Shown one piece after another: positions 1-7,652 of a stretch of 26,956 nt of DNA (positions within the stretch are counted from its first letter, which is position 1; every line of letters begins with the position of its first letter). The DNA is from CAIWGV01 sp964515175 (lineage in GTDB: Bacteria > Pseudomonadota > Alphaproteobacteria > UBA7879 > UBA5542): positions 1 through 26,956 of the forward strand of contig CAZEUR010000016.1 in assembly GCA_964515175.1 (NCBI GenBank), given 5' to 3'. The notes beneath the pieces were generated by a model, which worked only from the letters and a program-made list of their open reading frames with translations, ran no database searches and was not told where the DNA came from. Both the position numbers and the translations under genes were made by a program.

Positions 1-256
1 CTCGAGACTCATCAATTCCAAACAAGACTCCCACAAATAGCTGGGTAGTGTAACTTCGATAGTACAAAAGCACCATCAATACCATGTCTTCCAGCTCAAG
101 TTTGAAATACCGTCCAGGCCGCTTGTAAGCTCCCAAAACTTTCTTCTCCCATAAAGGCTGCGCTCGAGATAGGATAAAATCTACCTCCTCAGGCCTCACG
201 CCGAATAATCTTAAAAAAGTTCTTGGACGTTTGCGTAGTCTTGTGTACTTTCTCAT
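1..256 (-). CDS. IS5-type DDE transposase, N-terminal part (runs off the window)
   Basis: An open frame starts at the ATG at 256 and continues without a stop past base 1, giving 85 residues. The start MRKYTRLRKRPRTFLRLFGV is very basic. It is followed by the pattern GRYFKLELEDMVLMVLLYYR and then a segment ending LFGIDESR. This is the helix-turn-helix layout found at the N-terminus of IS5-superfamily DDE transposases (an acidic-aromatic helix, then a hydrophobic helix ending in YYRSY, then LFGI). The catalytic DDE residues would lie outside the window, so it cannot be judged whether the transposase is intact. A perfect 7-bp inverted repeat lies directly upstream of the ATG. The assignment rests on pattern memory; the superfamily is fairly secure, the subgroup is not. 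Confidence 0.7.
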   Translation of the reverse strand, partial: MRKYTRLRKRPRTFLRLFGVRPEEVDFILSRAQPLWEKKVLGAYKRPGRYFKLELEDMVLMVLLYYRSYTTQLFVGVLFGIDESR

Positions 257-290
257 GGGAACCTACTTTAATAGCTTATGGTTGGTTCCC
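257..290 (-). repeat. inverted repeat abutting the transposase start
   Basis: GGGAACC (257-263) and GGTTCCC (284-290) form a perfect 7-bp stem with a 20-nt loop. In the minus-strand transcript the 3' arm sits immediately before the ATG and covers the weak ribosome-binding stretch GTAGG. Such a hairpin could hide the start of translation when transcription enters from outside. That function is inferred from better-known IS elements; only the repeat is seen. Confidence 0.5.
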
Positions 291-340
291 ACCTTTCTCT
301 CAGATCTCCCTTAAATCTTCAAGCTTTTCCTCCTCCCTCC

Positions 341-439
341 TCACTTACGCAGGAGGTCTATTAATAGTCCTTTAAAAAATGTATTTTTCATTACATAAAT
401 CTCCTTAAAACCCTTTATATGTAAGAGCTTATATTTCAT
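341..439 (-). CDS. possible 32-residue small ORF or gene remnant
   Basis: A minus-strand frame from the ATG at 439 to a TGA at 341-343 encodes 32 residues starting MKYKLLHIKGFKEIYV. An internal in-frame ATG at 391 is preceded by a strong ribosome-binding site (AAGGAG, 401-406) nine bases away and would give a 16-residue basic peptide starting MKNTFFKGLL. No family is recognised. It lies between the IQM-like gene and the transposase, so it may be a remnant cut by the insertion, a leader peptide or chance. Apart from this and the inverted repeat at 257-290, nothing else was identified between 257 and 507. Confidence 0.15.
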   Translation of the reverse strand: MKYKLLHIKGFKEIYVMKNTFFKGLLIDLLRK

Positions 440-507
440 TTCTCAAGTATTAGGCCACTTATTTTTTTCGAACCTCCACAAACCAAGATTCAAAAAAGGC
501 AGAAAGG

Positions 508-2640
508 CTAGTGTAGAAGAGGATCTTCTCTGTTTTTCTTGGCTCTAAAAGATCTTTTAATAACATTGGCCGCCCAAATTTTTTGAGCTTTCTGCCTGAC
601 TGGAACATTCAATAAACTAGAGAAGTCCTTTCCTGGAGGAGCCGTATAAATAACTTGGTAACTTAGTACTCCCCTCCCGTAAGAAAATTCTTTCCATTCT
701 GCAGGTGAAACCTGTTTCCATTCTCGTGAATAAGACATTTTCTGAAATCTCCCTTGTTCTCGACTCAATTTCAAGGCTTGTGTCCTATAATCATCCAGCT
801 CTTTCTGATAGGTAATTGGCACGATTTTCAAATGCCCCTCCGTTTCGAATTCTAACTCCAACACTGCTTTGTTCTGTGGGAATATTTTTTCAAGATCATC
901 ATCAAATTCTTTCCATTTCAGAAAAGTATCAGACTCTGAAAATTTCTTGTTCAACCTCCGCACTTCATAAGGTAAATCGACTAATTCAGATACGAGCCAA
1001 TTCTCCCAAGGCGTCTGATAAGACATTCTGCGATCACCTTGAATATCCAAGTAAAGTGACCCTATTTCCATAAGGGCCTGAAGGCCTTTCTGATGGGGTA
1101 AGTCTTGAATTTCTTTCAAAAGTCTCGCGTGCTGAGGGTTTCTGCTTGGATCCCAACCATACGAGATTCTCTCAAACCATGAAGAGGTTTTTGGATCTTC
1201 AGAAAAAACTCCCTGTTTATAAGCCCTGCCTAAATAGGGCTTTAAATCGAGTTCCGTAAACAAAAGATGACGAACTTCCTCCTGGCTTTTTTGTGTAAGC
1301 TTCGCCTGCACACGCGCCATTTCGTTCAAATAGTCAAATTGGCGATCAACCTCTTTCTCTAGTTCCTTCTCTCTTGCCCAATCTATTTTTCCCATGTCAC
1401 TAAAAAAATCTCCCAAGGTTTGTCGGGCCTCGACATCATCATTGGAAAGAGGGTCATATTTTTGATAGCATAACCAGATTTCTTGCCAAAGATCTTCCGG
1501 GATATGCTTTCTTTTTTCGTACAGTTGAACAAAAGACATATGGACTTGACTCCCAAACATATTTGGAATCTCTTCAATCCCCTCGAAAGGCGTTGTGGTA
1601 CGACCTTGGGGTCCGCCTTCAATCATATAAGATTTCATTTGTTTGAAAATGTTGTCATTTTTATAATGCAGACGCATCATTTCGAGGGCTCGCTTCAAAT
1701 GAGATGCCGAGGGTGTATAATGACCGCTTGCTGTACTCAGATAGGAGATAAAGCTATCTCTATCAAAATTGATCCACCCGGCTGATAGCAAGATATCTCC
1801 TCGTAAAATTATACTATGAGGACCTGTTTGAGAGATATAAAGCCTCCCTGCTCGGTCAATATTATATAAATATCCACTTTCTGTATCTTCTCCTCCCCTT
1901 GGAGTGACGGGATAATAAGTCTTTCCATCAAGAACGAGAGGTGTGCCACGTCTGTTACCATTTTGAATGGTATAGGCTTTGCCAGTCTCATCAAAAACCA
2001 CCAACTGATCTTGCAAGAAATGGGGCTCTTTGGATGCTGATCTCGCATAAGACTGTTCTACAGAAAAGTTAGAGGGTTGCCCTTCTAACCAGAAATAAAA
2101 ATCGGGCAAATGCGGGTTGGACTCTAAAAGATTTTCCCATTTTGAAAATTCTTCTGAGAGCCCATTGTCTCGAAAAGCTGGATCCAGATCAAAAGCCCAC
2201 CCATGACTATATTTAATCTGAACTCCTCGTCCCATCTTCTTGCCTTGGGGCGTATCTATGACTCGGAATGCCCGCTCCACGGCTTTTTCTCTTAATTTTA
2301 AAAGTTGCTCCAAATAATAAGACTTATTTTCCGCTGTTTGATGAATCAGCTGACCCGTGGCAGAATCTTCCCGTTGAGCAATGCTTGAAATTTGTTTTAA
2401 AAGTTTAATACGGTCAGGAGCCTTTTTCTTATCTGTTTTTTCAATAGAATTATAACGAGCAATAAGACTACAAAGTTCAGACCCGGGATCTAGATGATAA
2501 AAATCACATCCCTCAAGATCTTTCCAAATTTCTTTTTTTTGCGTTCGGAGAAGTGTTTCAAAATTTGTTACCGTGCCCTGAGACAAATGAATGCTGCCTA
2601 AAACAATCAAGAACAAAATACCAGTGAGTTTTTTATACAT
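508..2640 (-). CDS. secreted IQM-like (eukaryotic-type) protein, candidate host-directed effector
   Basis: The ATG at 2640 is preferred because AGGAGGG (2645-2651) sits four bases upstream. A longer frame from a GTG at 2658 would read through that site. The product is 710 residues. Residues 1-22 (MYKKLTGILFLIVLGSIHLS and on) form a Sec-type signal peptide. Residues about 140-330 follow, in order, landmarks remembered from plant and fungal IQM proteins: a DP..F....W block, FYFWLEG (181-187), a DGK-containing strand (238-240), LYNIDRAGRLYI (258-269), HSIILRGDILLSAGW (275-289) and SGHYTPSASHLK (305-316). The last 25 residues contain an IQ-like basic helix (I694, K695, R699, A700, R704). The rest is charged and helical with no recognised domain. 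It starts 30 bases after the trmB stop, so it is probably co-transcribed with that operon. Homology is from memory, and the effector role is inference. Confidence 0.6.
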   Translation of the reverse strand: MYKKLTGILFLIVLGSIHLSQGTVTNFETLLRTQKKEIWKDLEGCDFYHLDPGSELCSLIARYNSIEKTDKKKAPDRIKLLKQISSIAQREDSATGQLIHQTAENKSYYLEQLLKLREKAVERAFRVIDTPQGKKMGRGVQIKYSHGWAFDLDPAFRDNGLSEEFSKWENLLESNPHLPDFYFWLEGQPSNFSVEQSYARSASKEPHFLQDQLVVFDETGKAYTIQNGNRRGTPLVLDGKTYYPVTPRGGEDTESGYLYNIDRAGRLYISQTGPHSIILRGDILLSAGWINFDRDSFISYLSTASGHYTPSASHLKRALEMMRLHYKNDNIFKQMKSYMIEGGPQGRTTTPFEGIEEIPNMFGSQVHMSFVQLYEKRKHIPEDLWQEIWLCYQKYDPLSNDDVEARQTLGDFFSDMGKIDWAREKELEKEVDRQFDYLNEMARVQAKLTQKSQEEVRHLLFTELDLKPYLGRAYKQGVFSEDPKTSSWFERISYGWDPSRNPQHARLLKEIQDLPHQKGLQALMEIGSLYLDIQGDRRMSYQTPWENWLVSELVDLPYEVRRLNKKFSESDTFLKWKEFDDDLEKIFPQNKAVLELEFETEGHLKIVPITYQKELDDYRTQALKLSREQGRFQKMSYSREWKQVSPAEWKEFSYGRGVLSYQVIYTAPPGKDFSSLLNVPVRQKAQKIWAANVIKRSFRAKKNREDPLLH

Positions 2641-2670
2641 GTAGCCCTCCTGCTTCACTCTAACAACCCC

Positions 2671-3309
2671 TTATGTCTTTTTCAACTCCACAAACCACGC
2701 CGCACGTCCCTCATGCGCCGCTTTCTCTTGAAACCGCGTCATGACCCATAGTTCTGGTGGCCCTGCCCCTTCCCAAACCATCTCAAACCCTGAAAAATTC
2801 TCCAAGTGTTCCTGGATCCATTCCTTATACCCCGGATGGTCCGTCGCCATCAAAAGCGTCCCTCCAACCTTCAGCTTCTTCCAGAGCAAACTCAAAGCCT
2901 TTTGACTCACAAACCGTCTCTTGTGATGTCCTTTCTTGGGCCAAGGATCAGGAAAGAGCAAAAATACTTTCCCCAAACTCTCATCTGGCAACGCATTCAA
3001 CAAAACCCGTGCATCATCCGAAAAAATACGAATATTTTGGGTGTCTGCCTCTGCCATCTTACCCAACAAGCTCCCCACACCGTTCACAAAAGGTTCGCAC
3101 CCAATCATAAGAATATTTGGATAGGTTTCTGCCTGCAGCATCAAGTGATCACCCGTGCCAAAGCCTATCTCCATCCACACATCAGCAGCAGGCTCTGGAA
3201 GATAAGGTTTCCCCTCTTCCACTTGAATCTGAAATTTTGGAAGCACATCCTGCAACAAACTTTTCCGGGATGGGCTAAGCTTTCTTCCTTGTCTTCGTCC
3301 ATAAATCAT
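2671..3309 (-). CDS. trmB: tRNA (guanine-N7-)-methyltransferase
   Basis: TrmB places the 7-methyl group on G46 in the variable loop of tRNAs, using S-adenosylmethionine. The 212-residue product has the family's opening (YGRRQGRKLSPSRKSLL), the SAM-binding loop EIGFGTGDH (47-55), an acidic residue after the second strand (GCEPF) and the diagnostic PDPWPKKGHHKRR motif (120-132) that forms part of the active site. Length is normal. The ATG at 3309 fits the family's usual N-terminus, although only a weak GAAAGAA lies before it. The start overlaps the 3' end of lnt by 35 bases, which suggests translational coupling. The next gene downstream is the IQM-like protein. Confidence 0.95.
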   Translation of the reverse strand: MIYGRRQGRKLSPSRKSLLQDVLPKFQIQVEEGKPYLPEPAADVWMEIGFGTGDHLMLQAETYPNILMIGCEPFVNGVGSLLGKMAEADTQNIRIFSDDARVLLNALPDESLGKVFLLFPDPWPKKGHHKRRFVSQKALSLLWKKLKVGGTLLMATDHPGYKEWIQEHLENFSGFEMVWEGAGPPELWVMTRFQEKAAHEGRAAWFVELKKT

Positions 3310-4900
3310 TGAGTTTCTTTCGTATAATCAAATTGGGATTTAAGGTCCACATCCCCAGAGAAGAGAGAACCAACAGCCAAATCAGACCGATCTTTTGATA
3401 GGCCCCTACCCTACTGAACACCGTGGGCGGTAAAGGATCAGGGATCTGGCAATCAATCACCCCTGTTTCGTTCATGCCCAAGCTATTCAGAATACGTCCA
3501 TAGGGATCAATGAGGGCTGAAGTTCCTGTGTTTGCAACGATCACCACAGGAAGTCCTTCTTCTACGGCTCTCATTTGCGCCATACGAAAATATTGATAAG
3601 GCCCAGCGCTATTCCCAAACCAGATGTTGTTTGTTAGATTCAAAAGCCATTTGGGCCGCTCTCCTAGGGCTCGCACTTGTCCTGAAAAAATAATCTCATA
3701 ACAGACTAAAGGCGAAAAACTGGGGATTAACGGCATGTTAAGTGTCACGGGTCCAGGACCCGCAGAAAAGTCCAGCAGACCTGCCGTCACTTTTCGGATA
3801 GATCCCTTTGGAAAAACCATCTCCAAGGCATCTCTAAAAGGAAAATACTCTCCAAAAGGGACTAGATGATGTTTGTCATACATAGCTCTGATGCTGCCTT
3901 GATGATCTATAACGGCAATACTGTTCCAAATTTTCCTTTCCTCTGCGCTCCAACGCGGCACTCCTGAAACCAAATAGCTTCCCGGAACAAGCAAAGCTGC
4001 CAGTCTCTCTCTCAGCACAGGACTTTCTTCCAAATAAAAATTTATACCCGATTCTGGCCAAATAAGAACTTGTGGCACAAATCCTGGATTTAACGTTTGG
4101 CTCAGTTGAATCAGCTGATTTATATTGTGCATCTGCTCCTGCACATCCCATTTTTTAGCCTGAGGAATATTGGGTTGCACGAGCCTAATGTTTGTTGACG
4201 CTTTATAAGGTTGCACCATGCGTTCTTCCCCAAAGTTCCAGAGCCCAAGAAGCAACAAAGCCGGCCCCATCAGAAAAGCAAAAAACAACGCTTTTGTTTT
4301 AGAGTTCCTCATGAAAATATAGGCCCAAAATCCAAAAAGAAGAGTAAAGGCACTCATTCCATAAACCCCCACAAAGGAAGCTAGCTGGGCGATTTTTGGA
4401 TACGCCATCCATGTATACCCAAGAAGAGGCCACGGAAATTGCGGTGCCATAAAAGAAAGGAGCGTCTCCCCTCCAACCCACCAGAGAATCATCCACAAAA
4501 GTCCTGTAAGTCTAGGCTCCCACCACCAAGGAATCAAATATCCAGCCATTACCATAATACCGGACATAAACAGTGGAAGCCCTAAAAAGCAAAAAGGAAG
4601 AAGCCACCAAAAATGTTCTATTTCAAAAAAAAGGCTATTGGAAACCCAATAGAGGCTCACAACAAAATATCCCCAACAAAAGCTTCCCATCTTAAGACCA
4701 GCTCGCTTGAAAGACTCCTTCAGAGAAAATGACAAAATGAATTTCAAAAAAATGAAAGGAATTAGAACCTGAATGCCCAGAATAGGCAAATGAACGGCGC
4801 CCAGGAAGCCTCCCAAAACAAAGAGTTCAAGATAAGAGTGAAACTTTATCGCATCTTTGAGCGTCGAAGGGATTTTACAGAGGGTCCAAGCGGCTTTCAT
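3275..4900 (-). CDS. lnt: apolipoprotein N-acyltransferase
   Basis: Lnt adds the third acyl chain to the N-terminal cysteine of lipoproteins at the inner membrane before Lol-dependent sorting. The 541-residue product has several hydrophobic membrane segments in residues about 25-225, followed by a periplasmic nitrilase-like domain. The catalytic triad is visible: E283 in LIWPESG, K343 in YDKHHLVPFGEYFPF and C400 in PLVCYEIIF. One or two more hydrophobic segments close the protein (GLIWLLVLSSLGMW). It starts 21 bases after the infC stop without a strong ribosome-binding site and overlaps trmB at its end. All catalytic residues are present, so it is probably functional. Confidence 0.95.
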   Translation of the reverse strand: MKAAWTLCKIPSTLKDAIKFHSYLELFVLGGFLGAVHLPILGIQVLIPFIFLKFILSFSLKESFKRAGLKMGSFCWGYFVVSLYWVSNSLFFEIEHFWWLLPFCFLGLPLFMSGIMVMAGYLIPWWWEPRLTGLLWMILWWVGGETLLSFMAPQFPWPLLGYTWMAYPKIAQLASFVGVYGMSAFTLLFGFWAYIFMRNSKTKALFFAFLMGPALLLLGLWNFGEERMVQPYKASTNIRLVQPNIPQAKKWDVQEQMHNINQLIQLSQTLNPGFVPQVLIWPESGINFYLEESPVLRERLAALLVPGSYLVSGVPRWSAEERKIWNSIAVIDHQGSIRAMYDKHHLVPFGEYFPFRDALEMVFPKGSIRKVTAGLLDFSAGPGPVTLNMPLIPSFSPLVCYEIIFSGQVRALGERPKWLLNLTNNIWFGNSAGPYQYFRMAQMRAVEEGLPVVIVANTGTSALIDPYGRILNSLGMNETGVIDCQIPDPLPPTVFSRVGAYQKIGLIWLLVLSSLGMWTLNPNLIIRKKLNDLWTKTRKKA

Positions 4901-4921
4901 AAAGACAAAATAAAGACTCAG

Positions 4922-5452
4922 TTAATTCTTCAACGGGGCAAGCATCATCACAATCTGAGATCCTTCCCTCTTGGGTCCAAATTCTGGTTTTGCAAGGTCC
5001 GCAATATCTGCCTGAACTCGCTCAAAAATACGCATTCCGATATCTTGGTGCGCCATTTCACGGCCCCGGAATCGCATACTGACTTTAACTTTATTTTCAT
5101 CCTCCAGAAAACGCCGCATATGCTTGAGCTTGATTTGATAGTCATTCTCACCAATGACAGGGCGCATTTTTATTTCTTTTATTTCTATGATCTTTTGCTT
5201 TTTCTTTGCTTCATTCTTTTTCTTTTGAAGCTCATACTTATACTTGCCATAATCAAGAATCTTACAAACGGGAGGCTCCGCAGTAGGAGATACTTCCACG
5301 AGATCAAGACCCGCGGCCTGGGCTCGCTCTAAGCCTTCTCCCACAGAGACAACTCCAATCATCTCTCCGTTTTCATCAATCAATCTAATTTTAGGGGATC
5401 GAATATCCTCGTTGACACGAGGTCCATCGCCAACCGGCGCTTGCGGCAACAT
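4922..5452 (-). CDS. infC: translation initiation factor IF-3
   Basis: IF-3 binds the 30S subunit, keeps subunits apart and checks the start codon-initiator tRNA pair. The 176-residue product has both domains. The N-domain runs from GPRVNEDIR through LDLVEVSPTAEPPVCKILDY. It is joined by a lysine-rich linker (YELQKKKNEAKKKQK) to a C-domain starting EIKEIKMRPVI and containing MRFRGREMAHQDIG. The start is an ATG four bases after the thrS stop, so translation is probably coupled. The rare AUU start that drives autoregulation in enterobacteria is not used: no ATT lies in frame just upstream. The usual partners rpmI and rplT do not follow; lnt does. Confidence 0.96.
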   Translation of the reverse strand: MLPQAPVGDGPRVNEDIRSPKIRLIDENGEMIGVVSVGEGLERAQAAGLDLVEVSPTAEPPVCKILDYGKYKYELQKKKNEAKKKQKIIEIKEIKMRPVIGENDYQIKLKHMRRFLEDENKVKVSMRFRGREMAHQDIGMRIFERVQADIADLAKPEFGPKREGSQIVMMLAPLKN

Positions 5453-5456
5453 AAAT

Positions 5457-7400
5457 TTACTTATCTGACAGTCTCCTAATTGTTTCTGAAGGCATCTTTC
5501 CTTCGTTCTCTAATTTATCAAGTGCCGCTGAAAGCGCAAGCACCTCTTGCGTTTCTCCTCCCAACTTTCGGATAGAAACCGTTTGCTGCTCTTCTTCTTT
5601 TTTTCCAACAACAAACAAATACGGCACTTTCTTCAAGCTATGCTCTCGAATTTTATAACTAATTTTCTCGTTACGGAAGTCCTCTTCTAGACGAATTCCG
5701 ATTTCTTTGAGTTTTTGCGCCACAAGGGCTCCATATTCATTTGCATCTGACGTAATGGATGCCACAACCACTTGGACGGGCGCCAACCATACGGGGAATT
5801 TCCCTCCATGATGCTCTATCAATATGCCAATAAACCGCTCCAAAGATCCCAAAACCGCTCGATGCAACATGACGGGACGATATTTTTGACCATCTTCTCC
5901 CATATAACTCGCATCCAGTCTTTCAGGCAGAACATAATCCACCTGCAAGGTTCCGCACTGCCAATCCCGCCCCAACGCATCCCGCAGAACGAATTCAACC
6001 TTAGGGCCATAAAAGGCCCCTTCCCCTGGATTCATAACATAGGGAATATTCTGGCTCTCCAAAGCTGTCTTGAGCCCCTCTTCTGCCCTATCCCACATAT
6101 CATCACTACCCGCTCGAATTTCGGGACGATCAGAGAATTTCACCTTGCATTCAGAAAAGCCCAAATCCTCATAGACAGCTTGTAGAAGCTCGTAAAATTT
6201 CTTTACTTCTGCTCCAATTTGATCTTCTCGACAAAAAATATGTGCATCATCTTGGATGAAGTTTCGGACCCTCATGATTCCGTGGAGAGCCCCAGAAGGC
6301 TCATTACGATGGCAACAGCCAAACTCCGCCATGCGCAGAGGAAGATCTCTATAGCTTTTTGAGCCTTGTTTAAAAATCTGGATATGCGCTGGACAATTCA
6401 TAGGCTTTAAGGCAACCTCTGTGGTTTCTCCATCAGAAAAAGTAAACATATTTTGCCGGAATTTATCCCAATGACCGGAGGCTTCCCACAGTTTCTTGTC
6501 CAAAAGCAAGGGCGTATTCACCTCTACATATCCCGTTTTTTCAAGCTTGCTTCGGACGTAATTCTGGAGAGTCCGATAGAGTGTCCACCCTTTCGGATGC
6601 CAAAAGGTGCTGCCCATCGCTTCTTCCTGAAGATGAAACAGATCCATTTCGCGGCCCAGTTTTCGATGGTCCCTCTTTTCTGCCTCTTCTATGCGGAACA
6701 GATGTTCTTTCAGATCTTTTTCACTGGCCCACGCAGTTCCATAAATCCGCTGCAGCATGGGGTTCTTGGAGTCCCCCCTCCAGTAAGCCCCTGCCAATTT
6801 AGTCAGCTTAAAGGCTTTCCCAATCTTTCCTGTGGACGGGAAATGAGGTCCTCGACAAAGGTCTATGAACTTCCCCTGCCGATAAAGGGACACCACCTCC
6901 CCTGCAGGGATGTTCTCAATAATTTCCGCCTTATAGTGTTCTCCAATTCCCTTGAAAAACTTGATGGCTTCATCTCGGTCCCATTCTTCTCGGACAATGG
7001 CTTCATCCCGATCTACAATTTCCCGCATGCGGTCTTCCAGTTTTTCCAGATCCGCGGGGGTAAAGGGTTCATCACGCGCAATATCATAGTAAAAACCACT
7101 CTCAATGGCAGGGCCGATAGTAATTTGAATAGAGTCCCCATAAAGCTCTTTGGCGGCTTCAGCCAATAGGTGTGCCGTATCATGGCGAATCACCTCAAGA
7201 ACTTCCGGGTGGGATCGTGTGAGGATTTCTACCTTTGAATCCTTGGAAATGGGGGCATTAAGGTCTACAAGTTCACCGTCAACTTTAGCAACTACCGCCT
7301 CCTTCAGCAATCGTTCACTAATAGAGAGAGCAATGTCCCCAGCCGTTATGGCACAAGGGAACGTCTTCTGTTGACCGTTTGTAAGCGTAACTTCAATCAT
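5457..7400 (-). CDS. thrS: threonyl-tRNA synthetase
   Basis: ThrRS charges tRNA-Thr. The product has the full bacterial architecture: an N-terminal TGS domain (MIEVTLTNGQQ to about 65), the second additional (editing) domain with HDTAHLLAEAAKELYG and a later CRGPHFPSTG element, the class II catalytic core and a C-terminal anticodon-binding domain (VVVASITSDANEYG). Motif 2 is seen as CCHRNEPSGALHGIMRVRNF. Likely zinc ligands are the Cys of KPMNCPAH and the His residues of DDAHIFC and MLHRAVLGS. The ATG at 7400 is chosen because it gives the family's usual N-terminus (647 residues). An in-frame ATG at 7412 would add four residues, and neither has a clear ribosome-binding site. It is the first gene of the operon thrS-infC-lnt-trmB-IQM-like. 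Confidence 0.97.
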   Translation of the reverse strand: MIEVTLTNGQQKTFPCAITAGDIALSISERLLKEAVVAKVDGELVDLNAPISKDSKVEILTRSHPEVLEVIRHDTAHLLAEAAKELYGDSIQITIGPAIESGFYYDIARDEPFTPADLEKLEDRMREIVDRDEAIVREEWDRDEAIKFFKGIGEHYKAEIIENIPAGEVVSLYRQGKFIDLCRGPHFPSTGKIGKAFKLTKLAGAYWRGDSKNPMLQRIYGTAWASEKDLKEHLFRIEEAEKRDHRKLGREMDLFHLQEEAMGSTFWHPKGWTLYRTLQNYVRSKLEKTGYVEVNTPLLLDKKLWEASGHWDKFRQNMFTFSDGETTEVALKPMNCPAHIQIFKQGSKSYRDLPLRMAEFGCCHRNEPSGALHGIMRVRNFIQDDAHIFCREDQIGAEVKKFYELLQAVYEDLGFSECKVKFSDRPEIRAGSDDMWDRAEEGLKTALESQNIPYVMNPGEGAFYGPKVEFVLRDALGRDWQCGTLQVDYVLPERLDASYMGEDGQKYRPVMLHRAVLGSLERFIGILIEHHGGKFPVWLAPVQVVVASITSDANEYGALVAQKLKEIGIRLEEDFRNEKISYKIREHSLKKVPYLFVVGKKEEEQQTVSIRKLGGETQEVLALSAALDKLENEGKMPSETIRRLSDK

Positions 7401-7449
7401 TCTACATGCCAAACATCAATGTTTTGGCGAAAAATGTCAAGGGTTTTTG

Positions 7450-7469
7450 CCATGGGTCTTACCCCATGG
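7450..7469 (-). other. hairpin in the presumed thrS leader
   Basis: CCATGGG (7450-7456) and CCCATGG (7463-7469) form a perfect 7-bp stem with a 6-nt loop, about 50 bases before the thrS start. If the thrS promoter candidate near 7492-7521 is right, this hairpin lies in the mRNA leader. A regulatory role is possible but not shown; no T-box features were recognised. Confidence 0.35.
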
Positions 7470-7491
7470 AATGTTCATCTATAATTTCAGT

Positions 7492-7521
7492 ATAATACCA
7501 CACCCTCCGGACTATTGGCCA
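7492..7521 (-). promoter_or_regulatory. candidate thrS operon promoter
   Basis: On the minus strand, TGGCCA (7516-7521) and TATTAT (7492-7497) are separated by 18 bases and resemble a sigma-70 type promoter (4/6 and 5/6 matches). Transcription would start near 7485 and leave a leader of about 85 bases. It is the best match seen upstream of thrS, but it was found by eye only. Confidence 0.3.
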
Positions 7522-7530
7522 GATAGGGCA

Positions 7531-7585
7531 AAGAGACTCAGCTCTATTTAAAAAACTGCCCCTATATAGGGATCTTTTGTCTCTT
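7531..7585. repeat. nested inverted repeats between thrS and ihfB
   Basis: An outer perfect 7-bp pair AAGAGAC (7531-7537) / GTCTCTT (7579-7585) encloses a perfect 12-bp palindrome CCCTATATAGGG (7560-7571). The outer right arm ends two bases before the -35 box of the ihfB promoter candidate. The arrangement could be an operator or a structured leader element. Function unknown. Confidence 0.4.
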
Positions 7586-7587
7586 GG

Positions 7588-7617
7588 TTGACACTCCAAA
7601 TCAAGAAATGCTAAATT
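7588..7617 (+). promoter_or_regulatory. candidate ihfB promoter
   Basis: A perfect TTGACA (7588-7593) is followed after 18 bases by TAAATT (7612-7617, 4/6 match to the -10 consensus). Transcription would begin near 7625, giving a leader of about 30 bases that carries the AGGGTG ribosome-binding site of ihfB (7640-7645). Confidence 0.45.
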
Positions 7618-7652
7618 TCTGGACAAAATGAAAATATTTAGGGTGAATCTGA

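Noticed and set aside
515..529. Perfect palindrome AGAAGA-GGA-TCTTCT at the end of the IQM-like gene considered as a terminator
   Set aside because: It lies inside the coding sequence, is AT-rich, and the next T run is about 18 bases further on, too far for an intrinsic terminator.
2806..3312. Plus-strand frame (168 codons) opposite trmB
   Set aside because: Shadow of TrmB; the minus strand carries all family motifs.
6453..7169. Long plus-strand open frame (238 codons) opposite thrS
   Set aside because: It is the complement of the well-conserved ThrRS core, has no ribosome-binding site and no recognisable domain; it is a shadow frame.
7401..7485. T-box or threonine attenuator before thrS
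   Set aside because: No T-box bulge sequence, no leader peptide rich in Thr codons and no terminator/antiterminator pair were found; only a simple hairpin is present.
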